Assembly: GCF_026127265.1 (NCBI RefSeq) | Contig: NZ_WWFG01000002.1 | Coordinates: 868,001 to 932,000 of the forward strand | Source of the DNA: Nostoc sp. KVJ3 | GTDB taxonomy: Bacteria > Cyanobacteriota > Cyanobacteriia > Cyanobacteriales > Nostocaceae | Length of the DNA stretch: 64,000 nt | Reading direction: 5' to 3' | Shown here: in pieces, positions 26,889-36,261 of the stretch | How positions within the stretch are numbered: position 1 is the stretch's first letter | How the letters are laid out: each line of letters starts with the position of its first letter | Position numbers and translations under genes: made by a program | The notes under the pieces: generated by a model | Seen by the model: the letters and a program-made list of their open reading frames with translations, nothing else | Told to the model about the DNA's origin: nothing | Database searches by the model: none

Positions 26889-27875
26889 TTATTCGATCAT
26901 TCCATGATGCTTGAGTAAGAGAATCAAAAAGCAGGTAATAATCCAACCAACAACTGTGGCTAGTATTGGCAAGTCCTTCAATAAAACTTCTTCTGGGCGC
27001 TCACTACGTCCACCTTGTTCTGGATGATCGTCAGCGTAATTGGCAATTTCTTGGGGATCGCTGAGTAGTTGATAGCGAAAAATTCCATACAAAACAAACG
27101 GCAAAGTCAGTAGCATCCAAGAGGTGGGTGCCCCATGTAGATACGGGCCTGCACTCCAAAGAGCATAGGTGACGACTGTACAAGTAGTAACGACATTTTC
27201 CATGCGAGCTAGTAAGGGCAAGGAATAATATCTGAGGACAGCACGAGGTTTGTTGCCTTTAATTTGTGCTAATCGCAGTTCTGCTTTGCGCTTTTCAATG
27301 CCTAAGAATAGTGCCAGCATTGCAGTGCAGATTAAAAACCAACTGGATAAAACAATGCCGGTCGCAGCAGCACCTGCATAGGCTCGGAGGACAAATCCGG
27401 TAGCGATCGCTCCAACATCCAAAATCACCATCCGTTTGAGTCGGAGATTGTAAGCGACTTGCAATAGAGCGTATCCAGTTATGGCTGCACCCAATTGGGG
27501 CGATCGCAACCACCCAAAAGTCAAAGCACTACTCAACAGCACGAAGGCCATCACAGTAGCAACCCGAACGCTAACTAATCCCGCAGCAATTGGTCGCTTG
27601 CACTTAACAGGGTGCTGACGGTCAGATTCAACATCTACGATGTCATTGATTAAGTAGAAGCTACTTGATGCACAGCAAAATAAGACAAATGCCAATAAGC
27701 TACTTAGTAAAAATTGTAGACTGATGCTAAATGCAAATAATGGTGCTGCAAACACTACTAGGTTTTTCGTCCATTGCCTCGGTCGCATAGCAGCTAGATA
27801 GTACCCCGACTTCTTAGAACTAGTTACTATGGCAGTTACAGATTTTTCTACTACTGAAGTCCGTCGAGAGTCCAT
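26889..27875 (-). CDS. UbiA-superfamily, decaprenyl-phosphate phosphoribosyltransferase-like
   Basis: The 328-residue protein has about nine membrane helices. AAMRPRQWTKNLVVFAAP precedes the first Asp-rich motif NDIVDVESDR (Asn77-Arg86), which is followed by HPVKCKRPIAAG. The second site is YNLRLKRMVILDV. RPRQWTKN and the KRPIA run are characteristic of the Rv3806c-type branch, which moves 5-phosphoribose from PRPP to polyprenyl phosphate, and differ from quinone or heme prenyltransferases. It heads a five-gene minus-strand block and diverges from prs, the gene of the PRPP-making enzyme. Confidence 0.88.
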   Translation of the reverse strand: MDSRRTSVVEKSVTAIVTSSKKSGYYLAAMRPRQWTKNLVVFAAPLFAFSISLQFLLSSLLAFVLFCCASSSFYLINDIVDVESDRQHPVKCKRPIAAGLVSVRVATVMAFVLLSSALTFGWLRSPQLGAAITGYALLQVAYNLRLKRMVILDVGAIATGFVLRAYAGAAATGIVLSSWFLICTAMLALFLGIEKRKAELRLAQIKGNKPRAVLRYYSLPLLARMENVVTTCTVVTYALWSAGPYLHGAPTSWMLLTLPFVLYGIFRYQLLSDPQEIANYADDHPEQGGRSERPEEVLLKDLPILATVVGWIITCFLILLLKHHGMIE

Positions 27876-28512
27876 AAATTATGTTTCCCGCTTCTGTTTT
27901 TCAGGGCAATTAACTAGACTGAACAATTTTTGTAAGTTTAATTAAAATTTATTATCGTAAAAATTTGTAAATATTTTTACCTAGATGATACTACCCTTCT
28001 TGAGTAATATTTTGGTATCAAAAAGGATGTTTTTACTCAATCTTTATTTAAACTTTATCTAATCTTTATTTAGTATTGAGTGTATACACTACTAGTATCT
28101 TTTTTCAAGTATATTTGTCGTTTTTGTCAATGCGTAGGCTATATAACAATAAGTTACTATTTCAATACTTAGCCATAGGTGCTATACTGTACGAGAACAA
28201 ACTTGAACATCACTTAAGTTGTAAATGCTGAGTGTTAGCTATCAATGAGGTAGCGTGACATACCAATGTTTAAGATTAAGGATTAGGGTTATTTACCTCA
28301 ACCCAAAAAAATTGAACGATGGGTCTAGTAGAGAGATTTGATGTCAGTTACGGCTATTTATAGCTTGTTTGCCAAGAGGATTAGATAATTAGCGGATGAT
28401 AATTGTATCCAGAAATGTTTAAATTTTGTATGGAAGCTTCAATAAAACTCCCAGATGTTTTTTTAAGCTATTTCTCGGTTAAATCTATTAAATCTCTAAT
28501 GATAATATTGCT
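27876..28512. other. Divergent intergenic region between the UbiA block and prs
   Basis: This 637-bp AT-rich spacer must hold both promoters. A TATACT at about 28182-28187 is a possible plus-strand -10, although it is far from prs. I see no strong hairpin, repeat or riboswitch-like fold. Confidence 0.45.
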
Positions 28513-29529
28513 ATGAATTTAAATAGAGGATCTGCTGTTCTCAGTTCTGCAACTTTCAAAGTGCAACCATCTGCAACAGGACTGAGCGATAATAATCGCT
28601 TGCGGCTGTTTTCTGGCTCTGCAAATTTACAATTGTCTCAAGAAGTCGCTCGTTATGTGGGCATGGACTTGGGGCCAATGATTCGCAAAAGATTTGCGGA
28701 TGGAGAACTTTATGTTCAAATCCAAGAATCAATTCGGGGTTGTGATGTCTATTTAATCCAACCATGTTGTCAACCCGTGAACGATCATTTAATGGAATTA
28801 ATGATTATGGTTGACGCTTGTCGTCGAGCTTCTGCACGACAGGTAACAGCAGTAATTCCCTACTATGGCTATGCCCGTGCCGATCGCAAAACGGCAGGAC
28901 GAGAGTCAATTACCGCCAAGTTGGTTGCTAACTTGATTACTGAAGCAGGTGCTAACCGCGTTTTGGCAATGGATTTACACTCGGCTCAAATTCAAGGTTA
29001 TTTCGATATTCCCTTTGATCATGTTTATGGTTCGCCAGTATTGCTGGATTATTTAGCGAGTAAACAACTGCCCGATCTTGTGGTTGTTTCCCCCGATGTT
29101 GGCGGTGTAGCACGAGCCAGAGCATTTGCAAAAAAACTCAATGATGCCCCACTAGCAATTATTGACAAACGTCGTCAGGCACATAATGTTGCAGAAGTGT
29201 TAAATGTCATTGGTGACGTTAGAGGCAAAACAGCAGTGCTGGTGGATGACATGATTGACACTGGAGGCACGATCGCAGAAGGAGCGCGATTACTGCGTGA
29301 AGAGGGAGCTAGTCAGGTATACGCGTGTGCAACTCATGCGGTATTCTCTCCACCAGCGATGGAACGATTATCCAGTGGTTTGTTTGAGGAAGTGATTGTC
29401 ACCAATACGATCCCCATACCAGAAAACAATCGTTTTCCCCAATTAGTAGTGCTGTCAGTAGCTAATCTTTTAGGAGAAACTATTTGGCGGATTCATGAAG
29501 ATACTTCAGTTAGTAGTATGTTCCGCTAA
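28513..29529 (+). CDS. prs: Ribose-phosphate pyrophosphokinase (PRPP synthase)
   Basis: The 338-residue class I enzyme starts with a ~28-residue polar extension before RLRLFSGSANLQLSQEVA. It has the flexible-loop and ATP residues in IPYYGYARADRK, the ribose-5-phosphate loop AVLVDDMIDTGGT and the AMDLHSAQIQGYF segment. It makes PRPP from ribose 5-phosphate and ATP for purine, pyrimidine, NAD, His and Trp synthesis. A hairpin terminator follows. Its divergent neighbour is a PRPP-using UbiA-type enzyme. Confidence 0.96.
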   Translation: MNLNRGSAVLSSATFKVQPSATGLSDNNRLRLFSGSANLQLSQEVARYVGMDLGPMIRKRFADGELYVQIQESIRGCDVYLIQPCCQPVNDHLMELMIMVDACRRASARQVTAVIPYYGYARADRKTAGRESITAKLVANLITEAGANRVLAMDLHSAQIQGYFDIPFDHVYGSPVLLDYLASKQLPDLVVVSPDVGGVARARAFAKKLNDAPLAIIDKRRQAHNVAEVLNVIGDVRGKTAVLVDDMIDTGGTIAEGARLLREEGASQVYACATHAVFSPPAMERLSSGLFEEVIVTNTIPIPENNRFPQLVVLSVANLLGETIWRIHEDTSVSSMFR

Positions 29530-29556
29530 CTACATTCCCGTTACAGGGATAAATTA

Positions 29557-29600
29557 CCCACATTGATCCCTTGATCGGGTGCAGTGTGGGCTTTTGCTTT
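29557..29600 (+). terminator. Hairpin terminator after prs
   Basis: CCCACA (29557-29562) pairs with TGTGGG (29585-29590) around an inner GATCCCTTGATCGGG fold. CTTTTGCTTTTAG follows, which fits an intrinsic terminator. Confidence 0.65.
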
Positions 29601-29772
29601 TAGTTATTACGCCAACATTAAAGTCCCTTATGGGCGATCGCACCCCTGCTCTTATTAATACTTCTTTCCTTCTGCCTTCTGCCCTCTGCCTTTCTTTGTA
29701 AAATGGATGCAGCACTGCCAAATTAGAATACTTTGATTCAGTTTGGACAATTTGCGTAAAGAGGACAAAGGG

Positions 29773-30468
29773 ATGGTTACAACTCCTAAAAAAGTGATTT
29801 CAGTTTTACCTCTGGAAAATGGTGATCGCTTATCTCGCTGCGAATTTGAGCGTCGCTATCAGGCAATGCCGCATTTAAGAAAAGCTGAACTGGTTGAAGG
29901 AGTTGTATATATCATGGCATCGCCACTGAGAATTAAAAGTCATGGGGAACCACATGGAGATTTGATCGGGTGGTTGTGGAACTATAAAACGGCAACGCCT
30001 GGTGTTGTTTTGGGAATTGAACCCACAGTGCGTTTAGATCCAGATAATGAACCACAGCCTGACGCGGTACTATTCATTCCGGGCAGACAGGCGTTGATTA
30101 GTGAGGATGATTATATCCAAGGCGCACCCGAACTAGTGATAGAAGTGGCAGCAAGCAGTGCAGCCATAGATTTACATGATAAAAAACGCACCTATCGACG
30201 GAATGGAGTACAGGAGTATATTGTCTGGCGAACATTAGATAATCAGTTGGATTGGTTTAGACTGCAAGCGGACGAGTATGTTTCGCTACCAACCGATGAG
30301 CAGGGAATTATTCGCAGTCAGGTGTTTCCGGGGTTATGGTTGCCAGTACTTGCCTTACTGTCAGGAGAAATGGCAACGGTGTTATCTGTGTTACAAGCAG
30401 GTTTAGCTGGCACTGAACATCAAGAGTTTATGCAAAAGTTGAATGAGAATATGGGAAATAGGGAATAG
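29773..30468 (+). CDS. Uma2-family PD-(D/E)XK putative endonuclease
   Basis: The 231-residue protein has the Uma2 (DUF820) core: an N-terminal helix pair (CEFERRYQAMPHLRKAELVEG), then the nuclease-like residues in QPDAVLFI (Asp), LVIEVAASS (Glu) and HDKKRTYRRNGVQEYIVW (Lys). The family is greatly expanded in cyanobacteria, and no member's biological role is firmly known to me. I prefer the ATG at 29773, preceded by GAGG; an upstream TTG at 29743 is less likely. It stands alone just upstream of a MITE. Confidence 0.85.
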   Translation: MVTTPKKVISVLPLENGDRLSRCEFERRYQAMPHLRKAELVEGVVYIMASPLRIKSHGEPHGDLIGWLWNYKTATPGVVLGIEPTVRLDPDNEPQPDAVLFIPGRQALISEDDYIQGAPELVIEVAASSAAIDLHDKKRTYRRNGVQEYIVWRTLDNQLDWFRLQADEYVSLPTDEQGIIRSQVFPGLWLPVLALLSGEMATVLSVLQAGLAGTEHQEFMQKLNENMGNRE

Positions 30469-30471
30469 ATA

Positions 30472-30562
30472 AGAGTGTTCCAAAAAATAAATGATCCAAA
30501 ACCCGTCATTGCGAGCGAAGCGAAGCAATGACAATTGGGCATTTTTTTACTTGGAGTACTCT
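30472..30562. repeat. MITE copy A, downstream of the histidine kinase
   Basis: The element runs from GAGTGTTCCAAAAAATAAAT to ACTTGGAGTACTC, with imperfect terminal inverted repeats (GAGTGTTCC/GGAGTACTC) and a CATTGCGAGCGAAGCGAAGC centre. It is flanked by TAA on both sides, which looks like a 3-bp target duplication. A close copy lies at 34935-35023. Confidence 0.8.
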
Positions 30563-30569
30563 AACTCCG

Positions 30570-33500
30570 TTAACGATACAGCCAAACCCGGAGTAGTGAA
30601 AGCAGTTGCTCAGTATCTACAGGTTTGGTAATGTAGTCAGAGGCTCCAGCTTCGATGCACTTTTCGCGATCGCCTGGCATAGCTTTGGCAGTTAAAGCAA
30701 TTATTGGTAGGGAGCGAAACTGTTGTTGCTGGCGGATGGCGCGGGTGGTTTCGTAACCATCCATTTCTGGCATCATGATATCCATCAATACTATATTAAT
30801 ATCAGGATTGGCTTGCAGTTTCTCGATACCATCTCTGCCATTTTCGGCAAACAGCACTTGCATTTGATAGCTTTCTAAGAAGCTGGTGAGGGCAAAAATA
30901 TTTCGTAGATCATCATCTATAATCAAAATTTTCCGATTAGCCAGCACCGGATCGTTTTGGTGTAGTTGCTCTAGCATTTGCCGCTTTGGTGGAGGCAAAT
31001 TTGCTTGCACCCGATGCAAAAATAGAGCAGTTTCGTCTAATAACCGCTCTGGCGATCGCACATTTTTAATGATAATTGTCTCTGCTAATCCCCGCAGTTG
31101 GGTTTCTTCTTGGCGGCTGAGTTCTTTGCCGGTGTAAACGATGATCGGCAGTTTCAACAGCCTGGGTTCTTGTTTGATTTGCTCAATTAGGGCAAACCCG
31201 CTCATATCGGGCAGACCAAGATCGAGTACCATACAATCAAAGTGTTGCGATCGCAAAATATTGAGTGCTTCTGCTCCTGTACCCACTGCTGTACTCTGGA
31301 CATCACCATTACCAATGAGTTCGATAATACTTTGAGCTTGTACAGGATCGTCTTCTACGATCAGGAGATTTCTTACCTGACGCTCAATAAAGCCTTTAAT
31401 ATCAGTCAATACCTGAGTTAGCGCTTCTGGAGAAACAGGTTTTTGGAGGTAAGTAATCGCTCCTAGTTGTAATCCCCGTTGCTGTCTTTCATCTACCGAA
31501 AGGATGTGTACTGGTATATGTCTGGTATCAGGCTTGTGCTTTAGACGATCCAGAACTGTCCAACCATCCATTTCTGGCATATAGATATCGAGCATAATCG
31601 CATTGGGTTTAAACTGTTGCGCTAGTGCTAAACCTTGTTTGCTCTGTAAGGAAACGATGGCCTTAAAACCCTGCTCGCGAGCCATATCTAGTAATATCCG
31701 GGCGAATTTATCGTCATCTTCGATAATTAGCAAAATGCGATCGCCCGGTTGAATTATTTCCCGATCGTCTGGGATTTCGTGGGGGATGGTAGTAAGTACT
31801 TTCGCGGATGGAGAGGTATCCACAGTTGTGAGTCTATTTTCGACCGGAGGCACTTCTTTGATAGTCGATGCTCGGCGAATAGAGGTGATTGGCTCTGGGG
31901 ATGTAAGAGCATTTTTAGCCTTATTTTCCTGTTGTCTAGGCAAGTAGAGGGTGAAGGTGCTTCCCTGTCCTGGTTGGCTGACTAATTCTATTCTTCCCCC
32001 TAATAGTTGAGCCAATTCACGACTGATGGACAAACCTAAGCCAGTTCCCCCATACTTGCGGCTGGTTGTGCCATCTGCTTGCTGAAATGCCTCGAAAATA
32101 ATCTTCTGCTTCTCGGCTGCTATGCCTATACCCGTGTCGCTAACTGCAAAAGCAATCATCGGATTCTCAACTCGATCTGTGTCCACAGCCATGCTAATTT
32201 CTAATTTTACGCCTCCCTGTTCAGTAAACTTAAAGGCGTTAGCGAGAAGATTTTTCAGCACTTGTTGCAAGCGTTTGGAGTCGTTATCAATTGTCGGGGG
32301 TAACTTCTCATCCAGTTTAATCGTAAAACTGAGTTCTTTAGTGTGGGCTACTTGCCGAAAAGTCTGCTCTAAAGATGTTTCCAAATCTGCAAACGCAATT
32401 TGCTCAATATCGAGTGACATCGTACCCGACTCAATTTTTGCCAAATCGAGAATGTCATTTATCAACTCCAGCAAATCATTGCCCGCTGAGTAAATAGTCC
32501 GGCTGTATTCTACTTGTTTCTCGGTTAAGTTACTCAGAGAGTTATCCGCTAAAAGCCTTGCTAAAATTAATAGGCTATTTAGCGGTGTCCGTAATTCGTG
32601 GGACATATTGGCAAGAAATTCTGACTTATATTTAGAAGACAAAGCTAGTTGTTCCGCTTTTTCTTCCAAAGACTGTCTCGCCTGTTCAACTTCTTGGTTC
32701 TTACGGGCAACTTCTCGATTTTGAACTTCTAACAATTCTGCCTTTTCTTCTAGTTCTTCATTTAGTTGTTGTAATTCTTCGTTAGACTGCTTGACAAGAA
32801 ATTGTGATTCTTCTAACTCGTGCGCTTGTTCTTCCAGGCGTTGATTACTCTGCTGTAGTTCTTCTTGCTGGGTTTGCAGTTCCTCTGTTAAAGCAACTGA
32901 CTCTTCAAGTAGTTGCTGAGTTTGCAATTGGGAAGCAATGTTATTTAAAAATACACCCAGATTTTCAGTCAATTGCTCTAAAAATGTCAAATGCAGATGA
33001 CTAAAAGGGCTAAAAGAGGCAAGTTCAATGACGGCACTCACCTGCGTTTCAAACAGTATGGGCAAGACAATAATATTTAGCGGTGGTGCTTCTCCTAAGC
33101 CAGAACTGATGCGGATATAGTTATTAGGCACTTCTGTGAGGAGGATTCTTTGTTTTTCTAAGGCGCATTGTCCTACCAATCCTTCGCCTAACCGAAACTG
33201 ATTTGCGAGATTTTTCCGCTCTTTGTAAGCATAACTACTCAACAACTTCAGTACTGGCTGGTCGTCTATAGAGTTCATCGCATAAAAAACGCCTTGTGAT
33301 GCTCCGACCAGTGGTGCTAAATTTGATAATATCAGGCTAGATGCACTTTCCAGATATCGCTGTCCTTGGAGCATCTGGGTAAATTCAGCTAAGTTAGACT
33401 TTAGCCAGTTTTGCTCTTCATTTTTTTGAGTTGTGTTTCGCAGATTAACGATCATCTGGTTGAAGGTGCGTGTTAACACGCCAATTTCGTCAAGGCGATC

Positions 33501-34208
33501 GCCATCTGGTAAACTCACCGATAAATCCCCATCCGCCATTTTTTCTGCTAAATCAGAAACTTGCTTCAGTGGGACTGAGATATTTCTGGTCAGGGCAAAT
33601 CCGATTAAAGCTAAGATCAAAGAAAATAGGGGAATACTATAAACTATAGTGGCGAGGGTTTGGTGGGCAGCGGTTTTTGCCTTCTCAGTTCGCTGTTTTA
33701 GTAGTGTATTCTCCTCAGCTTTCATCGCCTGGATAACTTTCTGGATCTGATCCATCAGTTGCTTACCCCGATCTGTCAGGACAGCCTTTTGAGCAGGTTC
33801 CAAACCTTGGCTTTGGCGTAGCTCAATGACATTTTTCATCACAGCCATTCTCTCGGTTAGTAATGGCTGTAAAATATCAAGCCGATTTTGTTGGTTGGGG
33901 TTATCTGACGTTAACCTCTGAAGCTCCTTAACTCTTTGATTGAGTACTTCAATAGCAGCATTATAAGGTTCTAAATAGCGCTGTTCTCCAGTAATAATGT
34001 AACCACGTTGCCCAGTTTCAGCATTTGTCAGTTGTAAGTTAAGGTTTTCAAGCTGACTTAGCACCTGGTAGGTATGGGTTTCTTTGCGCGAAGTTTCAAT
34101 TAGCTCATTGGTACTTTGATAGGAGATTAGACCAATGGCGGTCAGAGTTGCCAAACTCAGGGCAAAACTTACTCCGATTTTGGTTCCAATCTTCAAACGG
34201 TTCAACAT
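30570..34208 (-). CDS. CHASE3-HAMP-GAF hybrid histidine kinase with three receivers
   Basis: The 1212-residue protein has two membrane helices (about 13-30 and 185-205) around a CHASE3 sensor (with NAETGQRGYIITG, 62-74), then HAMP (205-258), GAF (285-425) and a long coiled coil (430-525). HisKA has the phospho-accepting His537 in SHELRTP, and the HATPase domain has DTGIGI and GGTGLGLSI. Three receiver domains follow, with Asp874, Asp996 and Asp1143. There is no Hpt or DNA-binding output, so it must signal through a partner. The stimulus is unknown. Two copies of one MITE bracket the gene. Confidence 0.96.
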   Translation of the reverse strand: MLNRLKIGTKIGVSFALSLATLTAIGLISYQSTNELIETSRKETHTYQVLSQLENLNLQLTNAETGQRGYIITGEQRYLEPYNAAIEVLNQRVKELQRLTSDNPNQQNRLDILQPLLTERMAVMKNVIELRQSQGLEPAQKAVLTDRGKQLMDQIQKVIQAMKAEENTLLKQRTEKAKTAAHQTLATIVYSIPLFSLILALIGFALTRNISVPLKQVSDLAEKMADGDLSVSLPDGDRLDEIGVLTRTFNQMIVNLRNTTQKNEEQNWLKSNLAEFTQMLQGQRYLESASSLILSNLAPLVGASQGVFYAMNSIDDQPVLKLLSSYAYKERKNLANQFRLGEGLVGQCALEKQRILLTEVPNNYIRISSGLGEAPPLNIIVLPILFETQVSAVIELASFSPFSHLHLTFLEQLTENLGVFLNNIASQLQTQQLLEESVALTEELQTQQEELQQSNQRLEEQAHELEESQFLVKQSNEELQQLNEELEEKAELLEVQNREVARKNQEVEQARQSLEEKAEQLALSSKYKSEFLANMSHELRTPLNSLLILARLLADNSLSNLTEKQVEYSRTIYSAGNDLLELINDILDLAKIESGTMSLDIEQIAFADLETSLEQTFRQVAHTKELSFTIKLDEKLPPTIDNDSKRLQQVLKNLLANAFKFTEQGGVKLEISMAVDTDRVENPMIAFAVSDTGIGIAAEKQKIIFEAFQQADGTTSRKYGGTGLGLSISRELAQLLGGRIELVSQPGQGSTFTLYLPRQQENKAKNALTSPEPITSIRRASTIKEVPPVENRLTTVDTSPSAKVLTTIPHEIPDDREIIQPGDRILLIIEDDDKFARILLDMAREQGFKAIVSLQSKQGLALAQQFKPNAIMLDIYMPEMDGWTVLDRLKHKPDTRHIPVHILSVDERQQRGLQLGAITYLQKPVSPEALTQVLTDIKGFIERQVRNLLIVEDDPVQAQSIIELIGNGDVQSTAVGTGAEALNILRSQHFDCMVLDLGLPDMSGFALIEQIKQEPRLLKLPIIVYTGKELSRQEETQLRGLAETIIIKNVRSPERLLDETALFLHRVQANLPPPKRQMLEQLHQNDPVLANRKILIIDDDLRNIFALTSFLESYQMQVLFAENGRDGIEKLQANPDINIVLMDIMMPEMDGYETTRAIRQQQQFRSLPIIALTAKAMPGDREKCIEAGASDYITKPVDTEQLLSLLRVWLYR

Positions 34209-34934
34209 TATTCCAGACAGTTATTTAAATTATTTTTGCTGTTGTGAGTGTTGAGCTAATTTTCGGCTCCAAAAAATATTAAATACTCCATTCCATTAAT
34301 ATCTGCCTAATTATTTTGCTGATTTTTCACGGAATATAGAAAACCTTTTTTTCCTCTTGAGAGGCTTTAAATTTTCCCCTGTCCCTATTAGGTAAGTACT
34401 GGCGTGAGATATATCACGAGCTTTTCCCAGTTACTTAATAAGTCAGAATTATTATTTTAAATAATTATAACACTTGCTTTATATCTATTTATGAGTTTCA
34501 ATCTTTTGGAAGTGAATTTATAAAAAATATTTCATAATAACGGGTTTATATATATTAGGTCACATTTCGATTTGAGACAATATAACTTATTTCAAAAGAA
34601 GTAACAATCTATTTCTTTAGTTAAACCTTGCGATGGATAAATAAACACCAATTGTAGGATTATAAATAAATTTAACATTCGGATTATACTCAAAAAGTAA
34701 TATTTTTTATAATTCTAGTAATTGACTTAACAAGATCAAAATTCTGCAAAGGGCAAAAAGTATAATTTATCGGTGGATTCTGAACCATAATCAAATGTAA
34801 TCCTAACTCTGGACACTGGTCATATTTTGTAAAAATGGAAATGGGTTTAGAACCAGAGATGGGCAGGATTGTTTTTGAGACTACTATTTTACTATTTGAA
34901 ACAGATATTATTTTACTCGAAGATTAACCTGTTA

Positions 34935-35023
34935 TAGTGTTCCAAAAAATAAATGATCCAAAAGCCGTCATTGCGAGCGAAGCGAAGCAATGACAATTTG
35001 GCATTTTTTACTTGGAGTACTCT
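34935..35023. repeat. MITE copy B, upstream of the histidine kinase
   Basis: This is a near-identical direct copy of 30472-30562, starting TAGTGTTCCAAAAAATAAAT and ending ACTTGGAGTACTC. TTA flanks both ends as a possible 3-bp target duplication. Confidence 0.8.
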
Positions 35024-35160
35024 TATAGCTGACACTTCAAATTTACATCATCTATTTATATTAGAAAAATATAGAAGTCTACAACTTTTAAGTGTCACCA
35101 CAAGTAGGGTATCGCGTCAACCCTCCTGAGATTGATTTTGACATTTAAACTGTATCCATA

Positions 35161-35269
35161 TTGAAAACTGTAGTTCTTTCCTTATGAAAAGAAAAAACCC
35201 TCATCCCTCAGCCCCTTTTCCCAACAACGGAGAAGGATTTAGGGTGAGGGTAAAAACTACGGTTCTCAA
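35161..35269. repeat. MITE-like element with ~15-bp ends
   Basis: TTGAAAACTGTAGTT at the left pairs with AACTACGGTTCTCAA at the right (13 of 15). Inside is a second arm pair, ACCCTCATCCCTCA and GGGTGAGGGT. It lies just 3' of the stress-type gene and may also end its transcript. Confidence 0.65.
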
Positions 35270-35285
35270 CATAGATGAGGTTTAA

Positions 35286-36203
35286 CTAGAAATTACTCAT
35301 AATCTGACGATAGCGATCGCTTTTAGTTAGATGAAGTGCTGGTTGGCTATAGATCCGAAAATTTTGCATCTTATTACTCTCTAAAATAGCTCTTGCACCA
35401 GCCATGTAAATATCAGTACTATTTAGGACTAATAGGTAATTGCCAAGGGTAACTTGATATTCATAATCTCTGGCTAGCTCGTCAGGAATTCCTAAAATAG
35501 CGTATTTATCTTGAGAACTGCTGATATTTACTCCAGTAATATTATTTAGTTCGCTTGTATCCTTAGCAACTACCAAAATTCGACTCATAGGAAAGCCAGC
35601 ATTTCTTAGTTCAGTAATAGCTCTTTCTGTGTCTTGGGGCGTAAGAAAAACACCAACTGCATTTTTATAGCGACTATTTGGGGTAGAATATGGCTGAGAA
35701 ATACTCGGCTGTTGAATATTACGGCGATTAAAAATCCTTTTGGCAAGACGGATTTCTATGTCTGTGCCGATTACCATTACTAAATAGTAACCTTTATAAA
35801 CAAGTTCGCTATAACACTGGGCTTGCTCTCCAGTAATTCCTAAACTTAGGAACACACCAGGCAAGCCATCTGCTAGAGTGGTAGCGATCGCTGTTGCTTC
35901 TGCTCCAGCCAGCATAACTTGCTCTGTACCAGGAATTACCCAGAGAACAAGATCGACTAAGAAGCTAGTGACACAGTTTAAAAAACCATCAGTCATAGCT
36001 TCATCAGTCTCTTCTGAAGATGTATTGCCAGTGCTATCTTTAACTTCAACACCAGCAATATCATTTTTCCCTTCTGCATTCCGTGCAATTACAGAAACTT
36101 TATGCATTGGAAAATTAGAAGCTTTTAGTTCCTGAAGTACCAATTGTGCATCGGAACATCTAGCGAAAACTCCTATAGTTGTTCGCTCTTTTTCTAATGT
36201 CAT
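35286..36203 (-). CDS. Duplicated YflT-like general-stress domain protein
   Basis: The 305-residue protein contains two related ~100-residue domains. The first has IGVFARCSDAQLVLQELK, FPMHKVSVIAR and IAGVEV; the second has VGVFLTPQDTERAITELR, FPMSRILVVAK and ITGVNI. Between them lies a Gly/Ala-rich, partly hydrophobic stretch (about 80-135). The pattern resembles the YflT/general stress protein 17M fold, often seen near glycine-zipper membrane segments. Its function is not known. A GlsB-type membrane stress protein is encoded just upstream on the same strand. Confidence 0.65.
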   Translation of the reverse strand: MTLEKERTTIGVFARCSDAQLVLQELKASNFPMHKVSVIARNAEGKNDIAGVEVKDSTGNTSSEETDEAMTDGFLNCVTSFLVDLVLWVIPGTEQVMLAGAEATAIATTLADGLPGVFLSLGITGEQAQCYSELVYKGYYLVMVIGTDIEIRLAKRIFNRRNIQQPSISQPYSTPNSRYKNAVGVFLTPQDTERAITELRNAGFPMSRILVVAKDTSELNNITGVNISSSQDKYAILGIPDELARDYEYQVTLGNYLLVLNSTDIYMAGARAILESNKMQNFRIYSQPALHLTKSDRYRQIMSNF

Positions 36204-36261
36204 CTTATCGGTTGATTGCAGCTAGAAGTGATTCCCAAGAGTATTAGCTAATTTGAGGTAA

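Larger units (their letters stand above)
34209..35285. other. Intergenic, AT-rich, holds two MITE-like elements
   Basis: The 1.08-kb spacer between the kinase and the stress-type gene contains MITE copy B and a second element at 35161-35269. The remainder is very AT-rich and has no convincing reading frame. Confidence 0.5.
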
